Source: Kryptolebias marmoratus (taxonomy: Eukaryota > Chordata > Actinopteri > Cyprinodontiformes > Rivulidae). From it: DNA of 64,000 nucleotides. Made by a program: the position numbers and the translations under genes. This document shows positions 50,001 to 62,000 of this stretch, one piece after another (position 1 is the first letter of the stretch; each line of letters starts with the position of its first letter). The stretch covers positions 18,950,168 through 19,014,167 of the forward strand of contig NC_051446.1 of the NCBI RefSeq assembly GCF_001649575.2. Direction: 5' to 3'. The notes beneath the pieces are model-generated. The model was not told the DNA's origin. It ran no database searches and saw only the letters and a list, made by a program, of their open reading frames with translations.

Positions 50001-53000
50001 CCCTCCTCGTTCAACACCGCTTTGATTACCTGCTTTCTGTCCTTATTTGTCAGATCGACATCATTTATTTTCAACAACCAATCGTTCACCCTGCACAGTG
50101 AGACAGAGATTAGTGTTGACCACCTTTGATAAATTATTTTTGATAGTATTAAATCTTTAGTGTCTGAACCATCAAAAAATTGAGCAAAACCAATGATTAC
50201 CTTAACCTCCCTTCAGCAATACTTCCTTTATCCACCTTTGAGACAAATATGACACTATCACCTGGTAAATATGAATCATTTACCCCTTCAGCAATATCAA
50301 ACCCAAGAGCATTTAAATCCATATCCTAGGAAGAGACAAAACAAGAATATGTTCATGTTCTGACTGAAAATTAAACATTTGGTTAACTTCACTTGTATGT
50401 TAATTTTAATTAAATAGTAAAGTAGGTCTTACTCTGTGCTTTTCAAGTTCTACAACTTCCGTTTCCCATTCTATTGAGTCTGTGTCTATGGCTGAATCAT
50501 GTGAACTGTGAACCATTAGCTGTCGATACCGTTCTTCCTTCTCCAACTGGTCATCCAGCTTTTCTCTGCAAGAAACAGAAAACATGCAGTTCTTTAAGAA
50601 AAGTTCAGATTACTCAACTAAACTTCTCCAAGTATTTCCAGACAAGAGACATGCTCATACAAACAGCTTGATTTTTTTTTTTTTTGCTGTTGTCTAGTCC
50701 TAAAATAGAGCAAATCATAGCACACAAAAGGAGGTCAAATAAAGCGTGGAGTAAAGACACACTTTAGTTCTTTGAGTTCCCGCGCAGCATCATTCTTCTG
50801 CTTCCTCATGTCATCCAGATTCCTCAGAGCATCTGCCAGATCGCTCACAGCTCTGTCTCTCTCTCGTCTCAGGTTGTCACACAGCGTGCTGAATGGAGTA
50901 AACAATCCCATAAATTGGATGTCTATATTTAGCCAAATCTCTGCACCGACAAACAGTAAAGCATAAAATTCTCTCACATTACAGAGACTGGCATCTTTTA
51001 AACAGATCGTTTACCGTATGCTCTCCCTTTCTGCCACTATCTTGTCCCTTTCCTGAAAGGCCCAGTCCCGTCGACATTTGGCCACCTCCGCCTCTTGCAG
51101 AGCTTCCTTCAGCTCCTGAGAGACGGCCTCATACTGTTTCCTCAGCATCTCAATCTCCTTGTTGGCTCGCTCCATGTCCAGAGTAGCAGAGTCTTGTTTC
51201 TGGAGATACAGACAAAAATGCTGGGTGATAAAGAACCCTGTCAAATTGTACAAAAGGGGAAGACAGCTTGCTGCTTTTAATCTAGCAAACCACAATAAAC
51301 ACCTTTACTTAAATAAAGTCTCATTCTAAAAAGGCCAATATTTAAAGTCAAGCTCAACTGAGGACTTAAAAGATAAGTTTATTCTAACTGTTAGGCTATC
51401 CTGCCTGGTTGTGATCTGTTTATTAAAAACTAAAGATGGACTCCTACTTAGAAATGCTGAATTATTTTGGAAACAGTGAAACTTCAGCTAAAAACTCTAC
51501 TGTTTGTTGCAAAAACTGTCCTTGTCTCAATATTTCTTTTACCCACATCAACAATAACTTGTAAAAGCTTTTGTCATATTAGCTTAAACAGCTCTAAGCT
51601 GTTTGTGTGCAAACCTTCAAAACCACCAATAGGTTTAAAATGACTTTGAAGCTCTGTGATTGTGTTAAATGGAAGCCTATGCAAATTTGCAGGAGGAAAC
51701 TACTGACGTACCTGATCCTATAAGTCCTAAAAATAAACTGCTACAAACTAAAATCTATCATCCTCTCATGATGTCCAACAGGATCTGGGATATATTAGAT
51801 TAAGTAGTGTGGTTGTAAAGCTTGTCAGATACAGAATAAATGTCTGAATAGTCCATTTGTCTGATTCTAAATGACTTCAGAGCAGAAAGACAGTTAATTT
51901 ATGCATTCAATACACTTAACGCTGATGCTAACTTAGACTCCATGCGACTTGACTGAGCTATTCATTTCTGACCCGAAGCAGTTTTGTCACTTTAATTAGT
52001 GACCAATTTTCCTAATGCATGAATCTTTGGCTTTCATTGTAAATAATGTAACAATCACTTGAAAAAAAGAAACAGTAAAAAGTGAATGGTGATGCATTCA
52101 TTTCTCATTAAAATCAATGAGACAAAACTGCAAATCTGATGGGGAGACAAAAAAAAGAAGAAAAAAACATTTACTACTATTACAGTAAAGTAGGAGATGA
52201 AGGGATTATTGTTGGAGAGTTAAATCAATCCTTCCATTTGGACTGATAAATCACTGTCTGGCTACCTGTCTAGCCTGGTAATACTCTCGCAGCAGCTGGT
52301 CCCTCTGAATGATGGCCTCAGTCCTCTCCTTGCGGGCCACATCCCTCTCCTCGCGCACCGTCTCGATGTCCTTGCAGGCCTGGCTCAGCTCCTTCTGGGC
52401 CTCAGCCTTGTCCTTCACCTCATGGCAGTACTTCTCCAGCAGCTCATTCTTTTCGCAGATTGCGCGATCCCTGTCCACCAGCGCAGAGGCCAGTTCCTTC
52501 ACATTACAAAAACATTACCAGTGTAAATTTAAAACAACCACTCAAGTTCCCAAATTCTGAATACGTTTTTCTGAGTAAACAATGACTCGTTTGAGCTCTT
52601 ACTTGTCGCAGAGCCTCCAGCTCCTCGCTGGCCACTCTTCTTTCCGAGGAATCGTTCTTGAGCTTTGCTTCGGCCATCTCCAGGCCCGTCTGAAGCCTGT
52701 CCACCTCTTTGATCACTTGGTCCCTTTCGCTCATGATCAAGCGGTATTCGCCGATCACAGAGTCCCGCTCCTCCTTGTATTTCTCGCAGTCCTTCACAGC
52801 CTTGAGCTGCTGGGTCTTAAACCTTGTCATCTCAGTCTGCAGCCGGTCCAACTCTCGCTGCAGCTCCTTATTCTGGGCTGTGGCCTTGGACAGTTCTTGT
52901 TGTGTGTTGTCAAACCTAAAACAGAAACAGCCCTTAATATTGTTTTTTAATATTGTGTGTGTGCGCTTTACTACAATATAAATTCTAGTCAAAACATGTC

Positions 53001-56000
53001 AACATCATAAAAAAAGGGGTAAAAAAAAAAAAACCTTTAAAAAAGTTTTTGAACATCTGCAAAGCTTCATCTGCTGCTGATTAAACATGTTTTAAGCACT
53101 GTGCAGATCTGACTTAGGAGTAACAATCAAGTACATTTGCTGCATAATTGCCTACAACTGCTGTTCATAATTAGTTTTTATTTTTAAACAGCTGCTTGGT
53201 TCGTGTGCCCAGCTGCTATAGTTGAATGCTTTTTTGTCCGATTTATCCAGCTCTACCTTTTAACAGAAGAAGAGCACTGCTGCTGGTAGTGGATGGCAGC
53301 GTCCCTCTGTTTCGACAGAATGTCCAGTGTCTTCTGTAGCCGGTGGTTCTCCTCCTCGATCTGGTCCAAACGGACCAAGTCTGCATTGTGACTGGCTGTC
53401 TTTTCGTTGTAGCGCTTCCTCAGGGCCTCGTAGTCACCCTTCATCGCCTCCAACTTGTCTATGGCCGTTTCATACATCTTGTTGAGGATTTCAGATGACC
53501 CCTCTCTCATCAGCTGCAAATGACAAAACTCAGAATTTAGTGAATTATAAAAGGTCACAGTGGATGTTCTTTGTATTCACTTTCAGTCTCTAGTTGGAAA
53601 ATATTTTTAAAAACAGTAAAGTGGACAATATCTGTGAAGAGATTTGACCACAAATGAATGTTTCATTCAGTTAAAGTCACACGCTGCTTTTGTTTGTTTT
53701 AAAAGTTAAAAATAAAGTTTTAGTAGAGAAAGTGAAATATAATGTCATACTTTGGTTAACAGAATGAAACAAATCAAATGGTTTTTCACTAGTGATGTTT
53801 AAAAAGGTTTTAGACTGTATAAAACAGTTGAGTTATTTTTTTCCAGTTGTTTTCTGCAGGACCTGGTGTTTGCACCATCAAAACACCATCATTAATATAA
53901 ATTTTAACATGAAAACAAAATAAACTACCTTTAAAGTCATGCCAAGTTTAATAAGCTAATAGTGGAAACTCAAAGACTATTAGGTCATAAAGGTGATACT
54001 AGTCAATATTACAATTTCACTAATTAATTTTCAGCAATTTTAAATTTTTTGACCTAGCATCAATTGCCTTGTTTAGTGTGGATGTACATTGTTTTTGTTA
54101 ATGAAACTTTGCAGAATATCACGTCAATAACTAATAGCTCATCATTTTCCATGTTCATGTGGCACAGATATATAAGAAAGTCTATGGTTTAAAAAAAAAC
54201 AAAAAAAAAAACAGACTAATTAATCAAGTCCACCAAACAGACAAGCTTATAGACTAGTTAAACAGTTTAATACATCCTACATATCATTCCAGTTTCTCTT
54301 TAAAGCTACTATAATACATTAAGATAAAAGTTCCTGACTTGGCCCAGATGGAACAACGCATTTCACACAGGAAGGGATTCTGTATATTGTATGTAACTAA
54401 CAACAACAAAGGTCAGCTGTTGGTTAATTTGCCTTCTCATTTGACTGCAGCTGGACAATAGTTTGCCTTATAATGACATGATCTCTGGAAGCATGCATGT
54501 TTACAATCAAACAGCACAGACATTCTCTATGGTTATGCAAGCGAGTGAAACATTAAACAAGAAAACTTTTTGATTGCAGTGAAATTGAATATGGCATATG
54601 TCAGATGAAGTAACAGTAAAAGACAAAGGTTGAACATTTTTCTAATTTCTAAAAGTGGTTTGATTGATGGAGATATGGGAAGACCGGGCCTGTCTGACCC
54701 CATTTGTCTAAAACAAATGTTCGCTTGAATATAATGGTCACGAAGATGGGAACTAAATGGAAATGACTGTGTGCCGATAGCACGCACGTGTTTTTGTTTT
54801 CTACATTTGTGTGCTTGTGTAGCCATTAATACAGAGTTTTGCTCAGATACCTGCTGCTGCAGCATCCTCATGTCAGCCACTTCCCTCTGGTCATCCTCGT
54901 GAATCCTCCTCAGCTCCTCGCAGGCCTGCGTCACATGGTTTAGCTCTCTGACCAGCTGGATGTTGTGCTGTCTCACTGCCTCCATCTCCTCTTTCAGCTG
55001 GTTGTGCTCACACGCAAGACGTCTACGCAGAAGATTATGTAATTAATGAGACGTCAATAAACTGTTATTAAAACTTATTTTATATACAGTAACAAAGATT
55101 GAAAGGTAAAGCTATGCTAATGTCCCCAAAATCCTATGATAATTTCACGTCAATCAAATTTCCCTTTTTGGAGCTTGATTTTTCTATATTTTTCCTTTAT
55201 GTAGAAGCCAGTGCTGCAGAATAAAATGTTACTAGTTACACTTCAAATATTATCTCTGTTTACTAGTAGGTTTTTTTTTGGTAAATCAAGTAAAATGCAT
55301 CTTAGAAGGCATAACTGCCTCAACCTATAACCATAGAAACAAACAGCAGAAACAATGCAATCCTCAATGATTACTGAGTGCTAATGCTTGCACATGTACT
55401 AAGTGACCCATTAATTTACATACAGCACAACAGTCAGATACAAATGGGTTTTCTTATTGACGTTGTGTGATGCTTGCTGGATAAACGCAGGGGCAACGGG
55501 ACAGAAGTAAATACGTTCTGTGCAAACAGGGCCCAGAAGGAGAGGCTTAAACATGGCAATAATCCTTCATCTGTCCGCTTGCACTGGGGACCAGATGTTT
55601 GGTTGCATACACTGTGGGGACAGTATGGCATCATCGAATCACACAAATGGACCAGCCTTCCCAGCATGTCAACTCCGCACAGCTTTTTTTTTTTTTTTTC
55701 CCCCACAGGACCACAAACGCTTCGTTTGTAGCGTTACCCGCATGGCACAGATGCACAGCCACACAGTGTGCTGCTGATGAAAACAGTGCGTGCTTAGGCA
55801 TAAAGGACAGTAATTCTATTTCTGATTTCAGCTTCTGTACTGGTTTATGCTAACAAGCCAACAGTTTATTTTATTTTTTTTTTTTAACAATAACAAAATT
55901 AAAAGTGTCGCTGGGGAAAGGGATGTCTGGGTTTCTCTCCTGGACCTGTTGCCTCTGCGACCATGCCACAGATAAGCAGAAGATGGATGGAAAATTAAAA

Positions 56001-59000
56001 TTAAATTGAAGGATAACGGTAAGGATTGTGTTTTCATGGCTTAACCCATGAGACTTTTGAACTGGTATAAAAGCTTACTTAGTTAATTACTCTCGCAAAA
56101 ATAAAATCGTCTATGCAATCTGCTGTAAATATGTTCGAGGAAGAACTGAATGTCAACAATGTGGGCCAAGCATGAAGGCATTCAGCTCAAGTGCACGGGC
56201 TGTTCAAAAATTTCCAAAAAACACCCATAGAGCCAAGTTCCACTTACCGGTAAAAGTCTGCCTTCTTCACAGCCTCCTCACACCGCTTCAGGGTAGTGCT
56301 GTGCTGGTTCTGCAGGGACTGCAGGTCAGCCATCGCCTTCATGCACTGCAGCTTTAGACGCTCATAGTCATGACCCGTTTTTGAGTTTAGTCTATTTCAA
56401 AAAGAGAAGAAAAACAAAAACATTGTGACAAATATAAAACTCCGGTTTTAAAAAACTATAACAGAGAATAGCAGCATGACTAACATTCTTCTACTTATAG
56501 GAGCAGAAAGAAAAAAAACTGCTTTCTTACAGTTTCTTTGACCCGAGTTAAATGTATTCCGAAGCCATTTTTACAGATTTTTATTATTTGATTTTTTTTG
56601 CGCTGTTTAGAAATGTGTGTTTTAGAGAGAAGGGAGTAAGGCGTATTAGACTTCAGTACCTGCATTCTTCAAAAGTAGTTCCAGGTGAAGAAAGTGGCAA
56701 ACGTTTGAGTAGCTCATCCCTTTCACAGGTCACCTGTCTCAGCTGGAACAGGACTGTCTCCATCTTCTCGTTCACCCGGTGGCTGTCGGTGTTGCTGGGG
56801 AGCGGTGAGGAGGCTTGACCAGAGGTACCTGTGAGAGGCAGCACGTCACAGAGACCATATGATGGAGCTGTTATTACAGATTCGGTTTCTTTAAAATGGT
56901 GAAGTTAGGATGCTGATTTTTACCAGCTCCGGTGCACAAAGTAAGCGTGGCGACACGAACGTAGTTTCAGAAAACAGCAAAAAAATGGATGCAACCATCT
57001 GATATAAACCCTTTTTTTTTTTTTTTTTTTTTAAGTTCAAGTAAGAACTAAACTGAGTTTGACTTGTTTTAGAAGGCAGAAACTCAAACGGTTGTGTTCA
57101 GAGGAGCTGTTACCTGGACTCCATTTCTTCAAACTGAGACCCCTTTGACCTGCAGGGAAGAAACTTGCTACTCAATTTCTCAACACAATTCTACTTCCTT
57201 TAAACATTTTCCAATTTATTTTTAAATTATGATTGCTTTCCCCCTTCCCCGAACATAAACAAGTATTATATTTTATGATTTATTTACGTCACTGCTGTGT
57301 TTAATCAACCTCAGCATGTGAGAATGCGTCACACAGGAAATAAACCTGCTGATACAAATCGTGTTTTGTTTGTTTGGTTTTTTTCATAGCATGTGCCAGC
57401 CAAATCCTCTGGCCTTTAGAGAATAACTAAATGAACCAGGTCTGTGTGTGCGTGAGTGGGGGTTAGAGTGGTTTTACTAAATCATGCTCACATCTGTCTA
57501 ATCACGTGCATGTGCTCAGAGTCTAAACAGCCAGCCACTAGGTGCTATTTATAAAACTGAGGCATGTTTCTTGGAATATGCAGTTTTATTTTTCCCCTCT
57601 CGTAAGAAAGATATTTTCTTTCCTTTAAAATTTAAAAAAATTGTACCTCATCGTGAGCGCGATACCCACCTAAGCTGCTGAGCGAGCTGCTGCTTTCTGA
57701 GTCCGACGGCATGGTGGACAAGACGCTGTAAGTGGACCCTGTGAGGCGGACAAAAACATTAAAGTCAGCTCTGAGAGTATTGGACCGTGTCTGCATTATA
57801 GTCGGATGATTATCTCCAACATTGTGTGGAACATCAAGGCTCTGCAGCTCGGGTTACATTCAGAATCTTTTAGTGAGGAAAAAAAAGAAAAAAAAAAAAA
57901 GACCAGCTGAAGGAATAAAAGCTGGGACTTTCCCCAACTTTAGATGACAAGCCTTGTGGCTGACAACAGGGTAAAGCTAATTATCAGTTGGGCAGGGAGC
58001 TTGAATACTTACCAACCAGGGCCACAAAGAGGCTGCAGTCTTACAGCTTCTTCTTTCATCTCCTCTGACAACATCACGCAGTCCCACCCCCTGTGAAAGC
58101 CCCTTCTTTTATTTCCTACACTGATTCATAATTAACCATTCAGAGAGGGGAACACGTAACATTATGAAGAAGATTATATTATTTAGCTAAACCAATGTAA
58201 ATGTAATTACTGAAGAAAATTAGAGGGTGGTAATTCACTTGTTAATTTTCTCAGGTCTCTCAGATTTCTCAACAACTGGAGTGTCATTTGAGTCAAGTCA
58301 AGTTGTGATGTAAAAGTAACAAAATGAAAACCACTTATGCAGCCTAATAAGTAAAGACATGCAAGACCTTTTACTTAAGCTTAATTTGTTTTGTTTTCTT
58401 AAAGCTAAAATTAAAACCTGATCATTAACTCTCCAATAAATACGGGTAAATATGTTACACAAAAAACTTTAAAGATAACTGATGTTATTTAAAAATTGTG
58501 GCAAATTGTTTCGTCATCTACAATTCATGATAGAAGCTGCAGCCAACCATCTTTAGAGAAGACAAAAATGGCCATATTTCAGTCAGTTTTACAGATATTA
58601 AGATCCAGTTTGCTGTGGTTGGAGCTGATAGTCATTCACAACACATACCATCTTCAAAGTTTGTTCAAAACGCCTACAACTCCGTTCACCAACATAAGAT
58701 GATCTTAAACTCGTGGTGGGTGATATGCCTTCTTTCAAGGAATACTAGGCCTTTAATGTTACGGAATTAATCAGATTTCTGCAAATTGTCACATAAATGA
58801 ATAAAAAAAAAAGATAGGTAAAGGTGCACTTTCAAGGGAAACCAATTCTGTTTTGTTAGATCAGCGAACCAAAATTGTTTTCTAAGCAGCATCTCAAAGG
58901 TTTTGTTGAAATGTTACATCACCATTTACTTAAAGTGCAGATCCCCAAAAAAAAAAAAAAAGCATTTCAGGAATCTTAGTGATGCTTGAGAGGTTTAAAA

Positions 59001-62000
59001 GGCTGGCCTTGATCAAACAGTCAGCAGTGCACATTTACTGCCGTCTTACTTGGCTGTAGAAAGAACAGCTTATAGTGTAGTTAAATCAGCGTCTTCCATC
59101 CCTAAAGTGAAGCAGTGCAGAGTAGACTCTGGGCACGCAGCACCATGACAAACAATTCTGTTTACCCCTGTGCCTGTACTCTAAATCAATCCCAGCTTGG
59201 CCAAATTCCCACCAACTAAAGGATACTACGAGTTAGGACTCCGAGGAGCCGAGCTCACATGGTTCTCTCCACCTTCTTCCACTCAGACAGACTAAAAGAA
59301 AAGGAGGGGAAAAAAAAGAAAAGACACTTAATGTGCCCGAGGAATCGTAGCATCCCATAGATCACGCTCTTTTTTTTGTTCAAGCGATAGCTTGGAGTTT
59401 CTCATGACTCTGACCAGAGCCTCAAAAGGACAAGGTGCACAATGGCACAGCTCACTTGCTTCTGTAAACTGCAGAAGTCATATGACCGTCACCACACAGT
59501 CTGATCCTCATGGCTGAAGTGCCATATTTAAGTTTACACAACATACTTCATGAGACCAAATCCAGCACTGTGTGAATGTCAATGCCAGACTTCCGTGCGA
59601 GTTTTAAAGTTGTTAAAGGTTAATAAATATGGTTTATGGCTGATAGATCAGCTGAAGAATGATGCCGGTGTTGTGTCAGATCGTCGTTACAACCAGGAGC
59701 TGCAAAATAAGCGCTGCCATTTTCTAAAAAACATCTGGTACTTGGATCATCATTTTCATTTTTATTAAAAGATCAAACAGCTATATAGCATGTTAAAAAC
59801 AGTAAAAGCAGGTGCTTTGACTTCTTAAATGGTATAATTTTTATTTTTTTATTAAACCACAATCATTTCATGAGCCACAGTCTCGTTTATCTGGCAACTA
59901 ATATTATTAAGCAATTAAAAAAAAAAAAACACTAGTAAATTTTTGAAACAACAGTATGTGAACAAACACTTTACCTGCACACTATCAGGATTTTTACAAA
60001 TATACCTAACTGGTGTTTGTATGCTGGAAAAAAAAAAAAATAATAAAAATCTGGCTACAAAATTATACTTCGAATAAATTATTTACCTGAGCGAGAAAAC
60101 ATGCATTTCTTATAGCAGAAGAGTCAGGTCAGTTTGATTTTCACAGCTGAGCAATCTCAAACCGCTTCTTACAGATTTACATTTTGAGCAGCGATCAGAT
60201 GGATTGATTTGGTTTCAGTAGTAGGACAAAAAAAAAAAAAAAAACAAAAAAAAAAACCACCTTCTTGTTCATGTGAACGAAATAAAGTGGAATAAGAACC
60301 ATTATTCTCAAGTTGCGGTCTTAATTAGATTTTACACATTCACTACTTTGTTATCATGTCATTTTAGACAAAACTACACAGAATGTCATAATAAAACCTT
60401 TGAGTTTAAAACTTATTTTATTGTGTAGGCTGCAACTGAGTAGAAATTAAGGTGATTAAATTTGAAGCTTTTCTGATAGAAGGGTAATGAAATAATTTTG
60501 GACAGTTTCCCTGAATAAATACTCACTGTAATCTACTGCAATTTAAAGTTAATAGCTCCCTGGTCTTGGTGTAGCTACGCTATTAGACAGAGTTTAAGTT
60601 GACTGAAAACAATACCAAGAGCAGAAGAAATACAAATTTGGCTCTTGCAAAAATCCCGGGGTCATTCTGTCCTGCGTAGCCACAGAACACACCCTAATAA
60701 TCTGCTGCCATCCTGTTATTGTTCCTTAGAAAAAGGTGAGAATCTGTAAACAAAAAGGCTCCTACTGTCGAGCCCTGAAGCTATGGTTATATAAAACCAA
60801 GACGGTATCTTTGTTTAGTAAAAACAAAAGAGACCCTTGAGGAAGCACGCCTTTTAATGCAACATGATCACATTAAAGTCAGTTTTATAAAGACCAACAA
60901 CTCAAGAGTTGACATTTTGTAATTTAAAAAGGAGTTTGCTCAGAAGTGGTCTTTTCCCGTCAATCTGTGAGATGGCCGAATATTCAGACCAGGCTGCTGC
61001 ATCATTTTAAAAGCGCTGATTGTAAGAAGCTTGTGTTTTCCTGAGGGGAAAGGCTCTTGTTCTGGCTGTGCAGTGGAGGAACCTGTCTGCCCAGTAGCGA
61101 GAGATATCTCAGCTCATTTGAAACTTGTGCAACTACCAAACAGGGAGATGATCGCTAAACCACACCAACCACAACTAGCCCTGCAGCTTCAGGAGCCTGT
61201 CAGAGGGTTGATTTAGGCACGGTTGTTTGTAACCCATGCATGGTGACGCCATGAATTCATAACTCTAACCTCACCGCTCAGTTCACGGATGACGACACAA
61301 TGGCTGATGCTGAACTAAGCAACGTTAATATATTCTGGAGGTGCAAAGATGCACTAGGGTTGCTGAGCAAGGAACGGGTAACAATGAATTATCCTGCTGA
61401 ATGGAACAAAGTGAGATATAAATCACAGCTATTTTAGCTTGCACAGATTTCAGTCGCAGTTTTAGGCAGCAGAGGAAGCCCAAAAGTATGTTTATAACTT
61501 CAGGATTTATCCTCTAAGGAAGAATATTCAGTGATGTACTGCTAGGACTGACTGACGTTTGGAGGCAACCTGATTTAAGATGGCCGCCACATCCAACTGA
61601 TCTCAGAAAACAAAAATGGCTATAAGTCGGCCACTTTTACAGACACCGAGCTCAAATTTGAGATGGTGGTTTCTGGGAGTCATTCACAACACGTACTTCG
61701 AGGGTGACAACTTGTGATTTGGCACGTTATTATTTTTAAAGGTTTCACCGAAAAGGCTTCATCTCAACAGATTTTAGTCCAAAACTCTGCTGTTATTGTT
61801 ATTATTACTATTATTGTTGAGTACTGTAATGTCAGATATCTCTGATTGAGGTAGATAAGTGATTAGAACGGAGGGAGCGTCTCCATGATCTTTCTTTAAG
61901 TGTCTGTGTGAAGGAACACATTGCGATGCCGTTGAAATAAGTCAAATATTCTTTGGCATTTCCCTACTTTTTAAAAGTCTTTGGTTGAGTTTGGATTACT

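Noticed and set aside
52582..52950. 122-codon plus-strand frame over dlg5 exon 8
   Set aside because: Antisense shadow of a coiled-coil exon; Leu-rich because of the reverse complement of Glu/Lys/Gln codons.
54533..54985. Extension of dlg5 exon 6 down to 54533
   Set aside because: A clear donor at 54850 and phase match with exon 7 show that the lower part is intron read-through.
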